From Thermogemmatispora sp042408965 (GTDB taxonomy: Bacteria > Chloroflexota > Ktedonobacteria > Ktedonobacterales > Ktedonobacteraceae): a stretch of DNA of 64,000 nt. The stretch spans positions 1 to 64,000 of the forward strand of contig JBHOQN010000170.1 in NCBI GenBank assembly GCA_042408965.1. The letters are read 5' to 3'. Position numbers and translations under genes: made by a program. Shown piece after piece: positions 18,164 to 26,567 of this stretch. The notes below the pieces were generated by a model, which saw nothing but the letters and a program-made list of their open reading frames with translations, was not told where the DNA came from and did no database searches. How positions within the stretch are numbered: the first letter of the stretch is position 1; each line of letters begins with the position of its first letter.

Positions 18164-19498
18164 TCAAGGACGAGCGATCGAGACGCCGAGGGCGTTCCTG
18201 CGGCCATGGCGATAGGGGGTATAATAGCCCATCAGGGCCGCGGGGAGACGACCACTCAGCCAGATACCCTGGGCGCGGTGCTCCTCCAGCTCCACATGTC
18301 CACGCCGATGGAACAGCTCCACCAGATCACCGCGCTCATAGGGAATGAGCACCTGGACCTGTGTCATCTGCGCGGCCAGGACTGTGGCGATCTGGCTACG
18401 CAGGGCCTCCAGTCCCTCTCCCTTGAGCGCCGAGACCGCAACGGCGTTGGGGTAGAGCGAGGTATCCAACCCCTCAGGATCGGTCAGCAGATCGATCTTG
18501 TTGAGGGCCGTCACCCGTGGCTTCTCGTGGGCTTCCAACTCACGCAGAACCTCATCGACCGTCTCGCTCTGCTCGATGGCATTCTCGTGACTGACATCGA
18601 CCACCTCCAGCAGGAGGTCAGCGTCAACCACCTCCTCGAGGGTAGCGCGGAAGGCCGCCACCAGCCTGGTGGGCAGACGCTGGATAAAGCCCACGGTGTC
18701 GGTGAGCAGAATCTCCTGGTTGCCGGGCAGCATGACACGCCGCGTGGTTGGATCAAGGGTGGCGAAGAGCTTGTCCTCCGCCAGGACCTCGGCCCGTGTC
18801 AGCGCGTTGAAGAGCGTCGACTTGCCGGCGTTGGTATAGCCAACGACGGCCACCACGGGCAAGGTCTGCGAGGCGCGCTGGCGACGATGGAGCAGACGCT
18901 GCGCGCGGATCTCCTCGATCTCGTGGCGCAGCTCGGCCAGGCGCGTGCGAATACGGCGCCGATCGACCTCCAGCCGCGTCTCACCGGGACCACGCACGCC
19001 AATGGCTCCGCCGACCCCCGCCGCTCCCAGCGAGCCGCCGGCCTGCTGCGAAAACTCGCTGCCGCGCCCGCTCAGCCGCGGCAGGCGATACTCGAGCTGT
19101 GCCAGCTCCACCTGCAGACGACCCTCGCGCGTATGCGCGTGCTGAGCAAAGATGTCAAGGATCAGCGTGGTGCGATCGATCACCCGCGCTTGCAGGATCT
19201 TCTCGAGGTTGCGCTGCTGAGAAGCCGTCAGCTCGTCATCGAAAATCACCAGATCGAAGTTCAGCTCGCGCTCCAGGGCAGTCAGCTCCTGCACCTTGCC
19301 TTTACCCAGATAGGTCGCCGGGTCGGGGTGCCGCAGGCGCTGCAGCATCCTGCCAACAACTGTGGCTCCGGCCGTCTTCGTCAGGGCCTCCAGCTCATTG
19401 AGGGAGTCCTCGGCGCTCCAGATGCTCTCATGCCCATCGCTCTCCACCGCGACGAGAAAGGCCCGTTCGGGTCGCTCCTGCGTATCGCGGACCAGCAA
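18164..19498 (-). CDS. hflX: GTPase HflX (444 aa)
   Basis: A ribosome-associated GTPase that splits stalled 70S or 100S ribosomes after stress. The N-terminal HflX domain contains the glycine-rich loop with GRGSEFSQQAGG and GVRGPGETRLEVDRR. G1 is GYTNAGKST (220-228), G3 is DTVGFIQRLP, and G4 is ALNKIDLL. The length is normal. Its start is odd: the in-frame start is TTG at 19498 with no RBS at normal spacing, while AAGGAGG followed directly by ATG at 19521 is out of frame. One extra T in the GTTTG run would join them. Downstream of cvpA on the same strand (132 bp). Confidence 0.92.
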   Translation of the reverse strand: MLVRDTQERPERAFLVAVESDGHESIWSAEDSLNELEALTKTAGATVVGRMLQRLRHPDPATYLGKGKVQELTALERELNFDLVIFDDELTASQQRNLEKILQARVIDRTTLILDIFAQHAHTREGRLQVELAQLEYRLPRLSGRGSEFSQQAGGSLGAAGVGGAIGVRGPGETRLEVDRRRIRTRLAELRHEIEEIRAQRLLHRRQRASQTLPVVAVVGYTNAGKSTLFNALTRAEVLAEDKLFATLDPTTRRVMLPGNQEILLTDTVGFIQRLPTRLVAAFRATLEEVVDADLLLEVVDVSHENAIEQSETVDEVLRELEAHEKPRVTALNKIDLLTDPEGLDTSLYPNAVAVSALKGEGLEALRSQIATVLAAQMTQVQVLIPYERGDLVELFHRRGHVELEEHRAQGIWLSGRLPAALMGYYTPYRHGRRNALGVSIARP

Positions 19499-19630
19499 AC
19501 TGTCGTGTCTTGCCGTAACATCCTCCTTCGATCGCTGATTCCAGCGTCGCTCCTCATTACATTACAAGAGCAGAAACTCTAGCAGTATTGTATGCCCTCA
19601 CCTGATGGAACGCAAGCCAGTGCGAGCGCT

Positions 19631-20158
19631 CTACGAATGCAAATGGATAGGGATACGGGTGATCATAAAACTATTGACCTGGGCAAAGAGACTGTGCGCG
19701 ATGGTGTCGTTGTAAAGCTGCTGCCAGGTGCTGAACTGCGCGGCATCGATGCCCGGCAGGTTTTGCAGAGTGCTCAACACGTTGTGCAGGACCAGCAGGA
19801 GCACCAGCCAGAGTAGCCAGGCCTCGATGAAGCCAACGATAGCCCCCAGGACCTCATCGGCGAAACCAACCACCGGGATACGATGCACCACGCCGCGCAC
19901 GATCGTTGTCAGAATATGCACCAGCAGAACCACCCCTACAAACAGCACGATGTAGGCGATAAAAGGAGTGACACTGAGACCGTTAGCCGCCAGCAGAGCA
20001 GTGAAGCGGGCACCAAAGAGCAGGGCGACGGCCAGGGCCAGCGGCAGGCTGATCAAGCCGATGAGACTGGCCACAAACCCATTGCGGAAACCGTTAAAGG
20101 CCAGCACCACAATGGTGATCAGGAAAGCCAGGTCGATCCAGTTGAATGGCAGTGACAT
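19631..20158 (-). CDS. cvpA: CvpA-family membrane protein (175 aa)
   Basis: Four or five hydrophobic segments in the pattern of the CvpA/colicin V production family (PF02674): WIDLAFLITIVVLAFNGFRN, GFVASLIGLISLPLALAVA, PFIAYIVLFVGVVLLV, then VPVVGF-like VVGFADEVLGAIVGF. The conserved GxRxGF-like and GxxxG elements are present. Its molecular role is not well defined; homologues link to envelope biogenesis and purine operons. GGAGGG before the ATG at 20158 is preferred to the longer frame from 20224. It probably forms a transcript with hflX. Confidence 0.8.
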   Translation of the reverse strand: MSLPFNWIDLAFLITIVVLAFNGFRNGFVASLIGLISLPLALAVALLFGARFTALLAANGLSVTPFIAYIVLFVGVVLLVHILTTIVRGVVHRIPVVGFADEVLGAIVGFIEAWLLWLVLLLVLHNVLSTLQNLPGIDAAQFSTWQQLYNDTIAHSLFAQVNSFMITRIPIHLHS

Positions 20159-20319
20159 CAATCGTTCCCTCCACAGCGAGACGAATAGAGCGCCATCATA
20201 GCAGAAGCAGAGCTTTCTGTACATGCAGAGACGCAGCGCCCAGGCCGCGCGTCACAGCCGGAGCGGCCAGATTCGCCAGGCATCGCCGCGCGTCACCCAC
20301 GCCCCTCCCCCGGGTGTGC

Positions 20320-20325
20320 TATAAT
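20320..20325 (+). promoter_or_regulatory. Possible rlmN -10 element
   Basis: A perfect TATAAT lies only 10 bp before the rlmN ATG at 20336, overlapping the region of the weak RBS AGGAAG. A transcript from here would have a leader of only a few bases, so rlmN may be translated nearly leaderless. The -35 is not clear. Confidence 0.35.
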
Positions 20326-20335
20326 AGGAAGCGCT

Positions 20336-21511
20336 ATGAGCACCACAGTCAGCATCACCACCAGAACAACCAGCCAGACCAGGACCGACCTGCTCAGCCT
20401 GAGCCTGCCACAGCTCCAGCAGTGGTTCAGCGAGCGCGGCGAGCCAGCCTTTCGCGCACAGCAGGTCTACAACTGGATCTATCGGCATCTGGTCCGCGAG
20501 TTTAGCGCCATGACGAACCTGCCGGCGGCCCTGCGCAGCCGTCTGGAGCAGGAAGCCACCATTGGCGCGGTGCTCGTACGCAGCGAGCGGCGCTCAAGGG
20601 ATGATCGCACGCGCAAAGTGCTGCTGGAGCTGGCCGATGGCCGCCTGATCGAGACCGTGCTGATGCTCTATCCACCGCTCGGCGGCAGCGCTGCGCGCGC
20701 CACCGTCTGTGTGTCCAGCCAGGCGGGCTGTGCCTTTGGCTGCAGCTTCTGCGCGACCGGGCAGATGGGCTTTGAGCGCCACCTGAGCGCCGGCGAGATC
20801 GTCGCCCAGGTCTTGCATTTTGCACGCGAGCTACGGGCCGCGCCCTGGAGCGCAGCCGGCCTGCCCGGCAGCCAGTCCATCGACCACATCACCAACATCG
20901 TGCTGATGGGCATGGGAGAGCCGCTGCACAACTACGACAACGTCCTGCAGGCCCTGCGCATCCTCAACAGCGCCGAAGGTTTCAACCTGGGGGCGCGGCA
21001 CATGACCATCTCCACCGTCGGGCTGGCGCCGGCCATCCGCCGCCTGAGCCAGGAGGGCCTGCAGGTCAACCTGGCAATCTCCCTGCACGCGCCCGACGAC
21101 GCGCTGCGCGCCCGCACCATGCCGGTGAATCGCAAGTATCCCCTGGCAGAGGTGCTGGCGGCCTGCCGCGACTACATTGCTGTCACGCGGCGGCAGGTGA
21201 CCTTTGAGTACGTTCTGCTGGCGGGCGTCAATGATACCCCGGCCTGCGCTGAACGGCTGGGCGAGCTGCTCGCGCCGCTCAAGCAATTCGCCCACGTCAA
21301 CTGTATCCCGGTGAATAAGACGGCCGCAGACTACCGGCCGTCCGGTCCCGAGGCTATCCGCACTTTCCGTCAGATCCTCTCCGCCCACGGAGTCAGCAAC
21401 AGCGTGCGCGCTGAGCGCGGCGACGACATCGCGGCCGCCTGCGGACAGCTACGCACCACCTTCGAGCGGCAGCGCCTAGCGCCCGCCACAGCGGCAGCGC
21501 CCCGCACCTGA
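20336..21511 (+). CDS. rlmN: 23S rRNA (adenine-C2)-methyltransferase RlmN (391 aa)
   Basis: A radical-SAM enzyme that methylates A2503 of 23S rRNA, and often A37 of some tRNAs. The cluster motif is CAFGCSFC (Cys132, Cys136, Cys139) followed by ATGQMGFERHL. NIVLMGMGEPLHNYDNVLQA is the family signature, and the resolving Cys is found late in GDDIAAACGQLR. The N-terminal accessory domain contains QQVYNWIYR. The N-terminus has about 15 extra Thr/Ser-rich residues compared with typical homologues. It is monocistronic and convergent with rpmB. Confidence 0.96.
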   Translation: MSTTVSITTRTTSQTRTDLLSLSLPQLQQWFSERGEPAFRAQQVYNWIYRHLVREFSAMTNLPAALRSRLEQEATIGAVLVRSERRSRDDRTRKVLLELADGRLIETVLMLYPPLGGSAARATVCVSSQAGCAFGCSFCATGQMGFERHLSAGEIVAQVLHFARELRAAPWSAAGLPGSQSIDHITNIVLMGMGEPLHNYDNVLQALRILNSAEGFNLGARHMTISTVGLAPAIRRLSQEGLQVNLAISLHAPDDALRARTMPVNRKYPLAEVLAACRDYIAVTRRQVTFEYVLLAGVNDTPACAERLGELLAPLKQFAHVNCIPVNKTAADYRPSGPEAIRTFRQILSAHGVSNSVRAERGDDIAAACGQLRTTFERQRLAPATAAAPRT

Positions 21512-21522
21512 ACGCCCGCAGG

Positions 21523-21570
21523 AAAAAAGAAAAGCGGACCAGCGTCAGGAAGCCTGCCACATCGTCCGCT
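21523..21570 (-). terminator. Rho-independent terminator of rpmB
   Basis: Read on the minus strand: AGCGGAC, a 24-nt loop that can itself pair (GGCAGGCTTCCTG), then GTCCGCT, followed by TTTTCTTTTTT. It sits between the convergent ends of rpmB and rlmN, and its orientation assigns it to rpmB. Confidence 0.75.
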
Positions 21571-21620
21571 GGCTGCACCAGACCCAGGCTTGCCTGTGTG
21601 CCGCTCCACTTGCTCGTCCG

Positions 21621-21674
21621 CTCAACGCACTCAACGCGCTCAACGCACTCAACGCACTCAACGCACTCAACGCA
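21621..21674. repeat. Tandem repeat, 9 bp x 6
   Basis: Six head-to-tail copies of CTCAACGCA (the second copy ends in G) lie between the rpmB terminator and the rpmB stop. The array is inside the 3' untranslated part of the rpmB transcript. No protein-coding or CRISPR character; probably a slippage-prone minisatellite. Confidence 0.85.
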
Positions 21675-21725
21675 CCCTGCCTCGCCCAATCAGCCCGTGC
21701 CGTGCCGGGCCGGGCCGGGCGGGAA

Positions 21726-21917
21726 CTAGGCCTTTGGCAGTTTGGTCATACTGCGCAGACAGCGCGTGCAGATATGGACCGTGCGCTTGACCCCATCGAT
21801 CTCCAGATGGCGGCGCTGGACGTTCAGCACAAAGCGCCGGCGAGTGCGATGCTGCGAATGGGGTACATTATTGCCATACATCGGTTTGCGTTGGCATATA
21901 TCACAACGGCCAGCCAT
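21726..21917 (-). CDS. rpmB: 50S ribosomal protein L28 (63 aa)
   Basis: MAGRCDICQRKPMYGNNVPHS and RRRFVLNVQ are typical of bacterial L28. Two CxxC pairs (CDIC and CTRC) show the zinc-binding form of the protein. The frame is open for 9 more codons, but the ATG at 21917 matches the family N-terminus and has a purine-rich RBS (GGAAGGGAGA). It is divergent from the asp23-like gene and followed by its own terminator. Confidence 0.95.
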   Translation of the reverse strand: MAGRCDICQRKPMYGNNVPHSQHRTRRRFVLNVQRRHLEIDGVKRTVHICTRCLRSMTKLPKA

Positions 21918-22041
21918 AACGGTCTCCCTTCCTCTCTGCTTCACTATACATGCTATCGCCTATTGATAGAGTGGATCTGCACCACTGCATCTTCTGTCAA
22001 CAAGGCCGCACACCGGCGGACCGGAGGCCACCTGCGTGCCC

Positions 22042-22070
22042 TTGATTCTGGCGGGGGCCTTTGATATACT
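22042..22070 (+). promoter_or_regulatory. Promoter of the asp23/fakA/fakB genes
   Basis: TTGATT (22042-22047), 17 bp, TATACT (22065-22070). The leader of about 105 nt contains an inverted repeat, CAGGTTTT (22086-22093) and AAAACCTG (22110-22117), with a 16-nt loop. No ORF in between. Confidence 0.6.
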
Positions 22071-22183
22071 GACTGCGACAGAGCGCAGGTTTTCCACAGC
22101 ATCTGCGAAAAAACCTGGGCACGCTTTGCGAGTATAGCAGATAGCATGCGTTTTGGCAAGTGCGCGTGCCAGAGAGATGAACC

Positions 22184-22585
22184 ATGGGTATGCCAAAGAC
22201 GTCGACCATTCAACCGCAGCACGGAACGCGCCCCCTGGGGAGGATCGAGGTGCTCCCCCATGCGATCCACACCATTGCCGCCCGCGCCGTCTGTGAGAGC
22301 TATGGCGTCATCGGGATCGCGGCCCCACGTCTGCGCAACGGCGAGGCCGTGCTGCTGCCGGCAGAGCGCAGCGGCGAGGGCATTCGCGTACGCATCATCA
22401 ACGATCGGCTGATCATCGAGGTCTATATCGTGCTGGAGTACGGCCTGCGCATGTCCGAGATCGCCCACAACATCATGAGCAGTGTCAAGTTCTCGGTTGA
22501 AAAGATGCTTGGGGTACCTGTCCAGCAAGTCAACGTGAACATCCAGGGGCTTGGGCACAGCCCCGCAGTGAAGCGCGAGCATTGA
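22184..22585 (+). CDS. Asp23/Gls24-family protein (133 aa)
   Basis: The PF03780 fold is seen in HAIHTIAARAVCESYGVIGIA, then IRVRIINDRLIIEVYIVLEYG, and the end SVEKMLGVPVQQVNVNIQGL. In Firmicutes members associate with the membrane and envelope stress; a small Asp23 paralogue almost always precedes the DAK2/FakA gene, exactly as here. The start is ATG 22184 with a weak purine RBS. The N-terminal 18 residues are unstructured in appearance. It is first in a three-gene unit with fakA-like and fakB-like genes. Confidence 0.85.
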   Translation: MGMPKTSTIQPQHGTRPLGRIEVLPHAIHTIAARAVCESYGVIGIAAPRLRNGEAVLLPAERSGEGIRVRIINDRLIIEVYIVLEYGLRMSEIAHNIMSSVKFSVEKMLGVPVQQVNVNIQGLGHSPAVKREH

Positions 22586-22640
22586 ACGCACCAGCTTGCT
22601 CAGTCAGCCCACATCAGACCACAAAGGTAAGCGATCAACT

Positions 22641-24341
22641 ATGCAGGAACAAGCAGCACGCACGGCACGGATGCAACGTCCACGGCGTATCAGTGTGCTT
22701 GACGGCCAGGATCTGAAAAAAGCGATGCTTGCAGGGGCCGCCTGGCTGGAGGAGCGCCGTGAGAGCATCAATGCCCTCAACGTGTTTCCCGTGCCAGACG
22801 GCGACACCGGCTCCAATATGTCCGCAACCATGCAGGCGGCGATTCGAGGGATAGTCAACAGCAACGAAACGGCCGCGGGGGTTGTGGCCGCTCGCATCGC
22901 GCATGACGCGCTGCTGGGGGCACGCGGCAACTCGGGCGTGATTCTCTCGCAGGTTCTGCGTGGGCTGGCCCAGGGCCTGGAGAAGAAAGCGACCTTCACC
23001 GCCACGGATCTGGCGGACGCCCTGCTGGAGGCTTCGCGTCTGGCCTCGCGGGCGGTGATCAAGCCGGTCGAGGGCACCATCCTGACGGTGGTGCGCGACT
23101 GCGCCGAGGCGGCCCAGGCCAGCGCCCGGCGCGGTGATGATCTTGCTACCCTGCTGCATGAGGTGGTCAGCGCTGCCCGGGCCTCGGTGGCACGCACCCC
23201 GGACCTGCTGCCGACACTCAAGCAGGCCGGCGTTGTTGACGCGGGAGGCCAGGGGCTGTGCACCATCCTGGAGGGGATCTGGCACGCGATCCGCAGTGAC
23301 GGTCGGGAGCTGCAGCCGGTGGTCAGCAGCGTTCCTACACAGGAGGCGCCCAGACGCGGGCGCGTCAACGTCGAAGAGGAGGAGTACGGCTATGAGGTGG
23401 TGTTCCTCCTGCGCGGCGAGCATCTGGACGTCGAAGGCATCCGCCAGGCGATCATCGAGATGGGAGGCGTCTCCACGGTCGTTGCCGGCGACGAAAGGCT
23501 GCTCAAAGTCCATACCCACACGCAGTGGCCCGGCAAGATTCTGGACTACGGGGTCAGCCTGGGCAGCCTGCTGGACATCAACATCGAGAATCTGCAGGAG
23601 CAGAGTCTGGCCTATGCGGCCGAGAGCCGCGCCGAGCAGGCAGCAGAGGCGGTCGCCCCGGCCAGCGAGCACGCGACGCCTGTGACCCCCATTGCCACGG
23701 TGGCTGTGGTCTCTGGTGCCGGCTTCGAGCGCGTCTATCGCGGCCTGGGCGTGAGCGCCATCGTTCCGGGTGGCCAGACGATGAACCCCAGCATCGAGGA
23801 GCTGCTCGCCGCCGTGAACGGCGTCGAGGCCGAGCAGGTGATCATTCTCCCTAATAATAGCAACGTCATCCTCAGTGCACGCCAGATACCCGAGCTGACT
23901 GGCAGAGCGGTGGAGGTCATTCCTACTGAGACCCTTCCCCAGGGCATCGCCGCCCTGATGAGCTTCAACTACAGCGCCGACCTCGCGACCAACGCACGCA
24001 GTATGAGCGCTGCGGCGCAGCGCATTCAGACCGCCGAAATTACCACTGCTGTACGCGCCGTGCAGATCGATGGCCTGCGTGTGCGCGAGGGCGACATCAT
24101 CGGCCTCATCAATGGGAACCTGGCCGTCGCCGGGTCGAGTCTGGACCAGGTGATTGACGATCTGCTCCAGCGCATGCACGTCGAGCGCTATGAAGTGATC
24201 ACCATCTACTACGGAGAGGGGACCACTGAGGCCCACGCTCAGGAGGTGGCGGCACGCATGAAACGCAGGCACTCCCACCTGGAGATCGAGGTAGTGGACG
24301 GCGGTCAGCCCTATTACGCCTATATCTTCTCAGCCGAATAA
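22641..24341 (+). CDS. fakA: DAK2/DegV fusion protein, FakA-like fatty acid kinase (566 aa)
   Basis: The N-terminal DhaL (DAK2) ATP-binding domain shows NVFPVPDGDTGSNMSAT and GARGNSGVILSQVLRG. The middle domain and a C-terminal domain with PNNSNVILSARQI complete the YloV/FakA architecture. Together with a DegV-type FakB it phosphorylates exogenous or recycled fatty acids to acyl-phosphate. The chosen ATG at 22641 has AAAGGTAAG about 10 bp upstream; a TTG at 22596 would add 15 residues. The FakB partner gene follows after 54 bp. Confidence 0.88.
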   Translation: MQEQAARTARMQRPRRISVLDGQDLKKAMLAGAAWLEERRESINALNVFPVPDGDTGSNMSATMQAAIRGIVNSNETAAGVVAARIAHDALLGARGNSGVILSQVLRGLAQGLEKKATFTATDLADALLEASRLASRAVIKPVEGTILTVVRDCAEAAQASARRGDDLATLLHEVVSAARASVARTPDLLPTLKQAGVVDAGGQGLCTILEGIWHAIRSDGRELQPVVSSVPTQEAPRRGRVNVEEEEYGYEVVFLLRGEHLDVEGIRQAIIEMGGVSTVVAGDERLLKVHTHTQWPGKILDYGVSLGSLLDINIENLQEQSLAYAAESRAEQAAEAVAPASEHATPVTPIATVAVVSGAGFERVYRGLGVSAIVPGGQTMNPSIEELLAAVNGVEAEQVIILPNNSNVILSARQIPELTGRAVEVIPTETLPQGIAALMSFNYSADLATNARSMSAAAQRIQTAEITTAVRAVQIDGLRVREGDIIGLINGNLAVAGSSLDQVIDDLLQRMHVERYEVITIYYGEGTTEAHAQEVAARMKRRHSHLEIEVVDGGQPYYAYIFSAE

Positions 24342-24395
24342 GGGCCGGCTGAGAACCCCACCTATCTTCACTGGAGTTCAGGAGGTGCCTTAGCT

Positions 24396-25241
24396 ATGGC
24401 CGTCCGCATTGTCACCGATAGCACAGCCGATATTCCCCGGGAGCGGGCGCAGGCCCTGGGGATCAGTGTGGTGCCGCTCAAGGTTATTTTTGGCAGCGAG
24501 GAGTATCTCGACGGTGTGGATCTTGACACTGCAGGCTTCTTTAAGAAGCTGGAGGAGAGCAAGGAGTTTCCACGTACCTCGCAGCCAACCCCTGCTGCTT
24601 TTCAGGAGGTCTACCAGCGCCTGATCGCTGAGGGCGCCGATGCCATTCTCTCTGTTCATCTCTCTTCCAAATTCAGCGGCACCTATCAGTCGGCCTGCGC
24701 AGCGCGCGCTGCTCTCCCAGCAGAGCTGCAAAAAGTTCCCATCGAGGTCGTTGATTCAGAGAGCATCAGCCTTGGAATAGGTATGTCCGTGATGCACGCA
24801 GCCGAAGAGGCGGCGCGCGGCGAGTCCCTGGAGTCGATTCAGACCAGGCTGGTTGACCGCCTCCGGCGCACGCGCATCCTGGGAGTGCTGGATAATCTGG
24901 AGCATCTCCGCCGTGGCGGGCGCATCGGGCGGGCCAGCGCCTTTCTGGGAGCCATGCTCAGTTTTAAGCCGATCATCGGCATTCATGCGGGTGAAGTGGT
25001 TCCGGTCGAACGCCCTCGCACGCGCAGTAAAGCCTATGAGCGGGTCACTCAGCTCTTCCGCGAGGCAACGCCCGTAGAGGAGGTGGTGATTGTCGAATCC
25101 AGCGACGAGCTGGGAGCTCAGCTGGCTGAGGCACTGCAGACAGTCTACCCGGAGCCTGTTCCTCGCTACAAACTTGGAGCAGTTCTGGGAACACATACTG
25201 GCCCTGGAACTGTGGGCATCATCTATATTCAGAGCCAGTGA
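24396..25241 (+). CDS. fakB: DegV-family fatty-acid-binding protein, FakB-like (281 aa)
   Basis: Begins AVRIVTDSTADIPRE, the DegV fold opening. TSQPTPAAFQEVY and VHLSSKFSGTYQSA carry the conserved Ser/Thr that hold the fatty-acid carboxylate. GGRIGRASAFLGAMLSFKPI is a family motif. It presents fatty acid to FakA. AGGAGG lies 10 bp before the ATG. The direct fakA-fakB order supports the assignment; which acyl chain it prefers cannot be told. Confidence 0.88.
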   Translation: MAVRIVTDSTADIPRERAQALGISVVPLKVIFGSEEYLDGVDLDTAGFFKKLEESKEFPRTSQPTPAAFQEVYQRLIAEGADAILSVHLSSKFSGTYQSACAARAALPAELQKVPIEVVDSESISLGIGMSVMHAAEEAARGESLESIQTRLVDRLRRTRILGVLDNLEHLRRGGRIGRASAFLGAMLSFKPIIGIHAGEVVPVERPRTRSKAYERVTQLFREATPVEEVVIVESSDELGAQLAEALQTVYPEPVPRYKLGAVLGTHTGPGTVGIIYIQSQ

Positions 25242-25260
25242 GAAAAGGAGTCGGCAGCGC

Positions 25261-26001
25261 ATGTCAGAGCATTACGTCGTCCCCAGTATCTATCAGGACC
25301 TCAGTAATCAGGCCCAGGGCTATTTCGCCTTTCGCTTCTCCTGCCAGCACTGTCAGTGGTCGATCGACACCAGTCCGATCCGCTCGAAGAACGCGACGGC
25401 GCAGAACGTCCTGGATATCGGCGTGGGCCTTCTGGGTGGCTTCTGGGGACGCGCCTCTCAGGCTGGCGAGATGATCTATGGCTCCCGCTACCAGCAGGAA
25501 CACGCGGAGGCCTTGCAACGTGCCTGGCAGGAGATCCAGCACGAGTTTCACTATTGCCCGAAATGCTTCCGCACGGTGTGCATGCGCTGCTTCAATATGA
25601 AGGTGCACCTCTGTGTCTCCTGTGCGCCTGATCTGAAGGCTGATGCCGCTACCTTTGTGCATGAAAAAACGCTCGAGGCACAGCGCAAACAGATCGAGGA
25701 GCAGTTTGAGGCACCGCGCTTCAACGTGGCAGCCATTCCCTCGGCAGTCACGCCGGAGATGCTGGCCTCTTCTCCTTCTCAGCCGGGCTTCCCCGCAGCA
25801 GCGGCCCCCGGGGCCTCCGGGGTGCCTCAGATGGTGGCTTGCCCCACCTGCCGCCGTATGGGCATTCCCGGTAAGTTCTGTCAGGACTGTGGGACCCGGC
25901 TGCCAGCCTTCGAGCTGCGCTGCCCGCAGTGCTCAAGCCCGGTGGAGGCCAGCACCCGCTTCTGCCCGGAGTGCGGGACAAGGTTGCAACAGGGAATGTA
26001 A
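25261..26001 (+). CDS. Double zinc-ribbon protein (246 aa)
   Basis: Not assigned to a named family. Zinc-binding pairs occur at CQHC (about 29-32) and at CPKCFRTVCMRC...CVSC (about 100-123), and the C-terminus holds two rubredoxin-like zinc ribbons (CPTC...CQDC and CPQC...CPEC). Between them is an Ala/Pro-rich linker and a short coiled-coil-like stretch (EKTLEAQRKQIEEQFE). The glycine-rich LDIGVGLLGGFWGRA may contact membrane or partner. AAAAGGAG precedes the ATG at 25261; the longer open frame overlaps fakB and is not used. It follows fakB by 19 bp and is likely in the same transcript. Confidence 0.7.
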   Translation: MSEHYVVPSIYQDLSNQAQGYFAFRFSCQHCQWSIDTSPIRSKNATAQNVLDIGVGLLGGFWGRASQAGEMIYGSRYQQEHAEALQRAWQEIQHEFHYCPKCFRTVCMRCFNMKVHLCVSCAPDLKADAATFVHEKTLEAQRKQIEEQFEAPRFNVAAIPSAVTPEMLASSPSQPGFPAAAAPGASGVPQMVACPTCRRMGIPGKFCQDCGTRLPAFELRCPQCSSPVEASTRFCPECGTRLQQGM

Positions 26002-26034
26002 CGGCAATAAAGCTGATACATTATGAGATAACCA

Positions 26035-26063
26035 TTGACGACTTGCATCTTCGTCGGTACAAT
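26035..26063 (+). promoter_or_regulatory. Sigma-70-type promoter upstream of the 26322 gene
   Basis: TTGACG (26035-26040), 17-bp spacer, TACAAT (26058-26063): a near-consensus promoter starting 34 bp after the zinc-ribbon gene. It would make a leader of about 250 nt before the next gene. Confidence 0.65.
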
Positions 26064-26069
26064 AGTAGG

Positions 26070-26321
26070 TAGTAGAGCGCTTACCCACATCAGAAACGGC
26101 AGTGTTGCAGGAGCTGCTCCGCAGCACCTCGACAGCGCCTCGACAGCGCCTCCACTGCCTTCCTGACCTGGATAAGCGGCTCACTGCATGGTTTCCTGCG
26201 TCCAGGCCTGGAAACGCTGAGCAAATGTGAATCTTCTCTGGTACCTTGTAGTTCGTTCACGAATGGTGTTCGTTAGCCAGCCGCCATCAAGGACGGTGCA
26301 AACGACAAAGGAGGAACGACA
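26070..26321 (+). other. Long 5' leader, unassigned
   Basis: Transcribed region without an ORF between the promoter and the GTG at 26322. It contains a repeated CCTCGACAGCG (two adjacent copies near 26128-26150) and a possible G-U-containing stem around TGCAGGAGCTGCTCCGCAGC. It does not match a riboswitch class I know. Confidence 0.35.
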
Positions 26322-26567
26322 GTGGGAATGCTACGGGTGATGTCACGGCGCGGTGATGATCGTGTCACCTGGGACGAGCAGAAAGTTCTGGCAGGTGATC
26401 TGGAAGCACTGGCCGCCGTGCGAGAAGCCGAGCGCATTTTCGCCCAGGAACGCGCCAAGGGGGCTACTGCTTTCCGCGTCGACACGGGAAAGCCTGCTCA
26501 GCGCATCGATCGCTTTGACGCCACCGCCGAGCAGATCATTATGGTCCCGCGTGTTGTCGGTGGATGA
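26322..26567 (+). CDS. Small hypothetical protein (81 aa)
   Basis: No family recognised. The protein is soluble, with a short helix-rich middle (LEALAAVREAERIFAQERAKG) followed by TAFRVDTGKPAQRIDRFDATAEQIIMVPRVVGG, which looks like a small beta-hairpin. AGGAGG at 26309-26314 fits a GTG start at 26322; an ATG two codons later is possible. Its end overlaps the next gene by 4 bp (ATGA), so the two are translationally coupled. It is likely a lineage-specific pair. Confidence 0.6.
   Translation: MGMLRVMSRRGDDRVTWDEQKVLAGDLEALAAVREAERIFAQERAKGATAFRVDTGKPAQRIDRFDATAEQIIMVPRVVGG

Noticed and set aside
21621..21674. CRISPR-like repeat
   Set aside because: Units are 9 bp, tandem without spacers; it is a minisatellite, not a CRISPR array.
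22635..24278. 547-aa open frame antisense to the fakA-like gene
   Set aside because: Shadow of the real gene's codon bias; composition is low in hydrophobic order and shows no family features.
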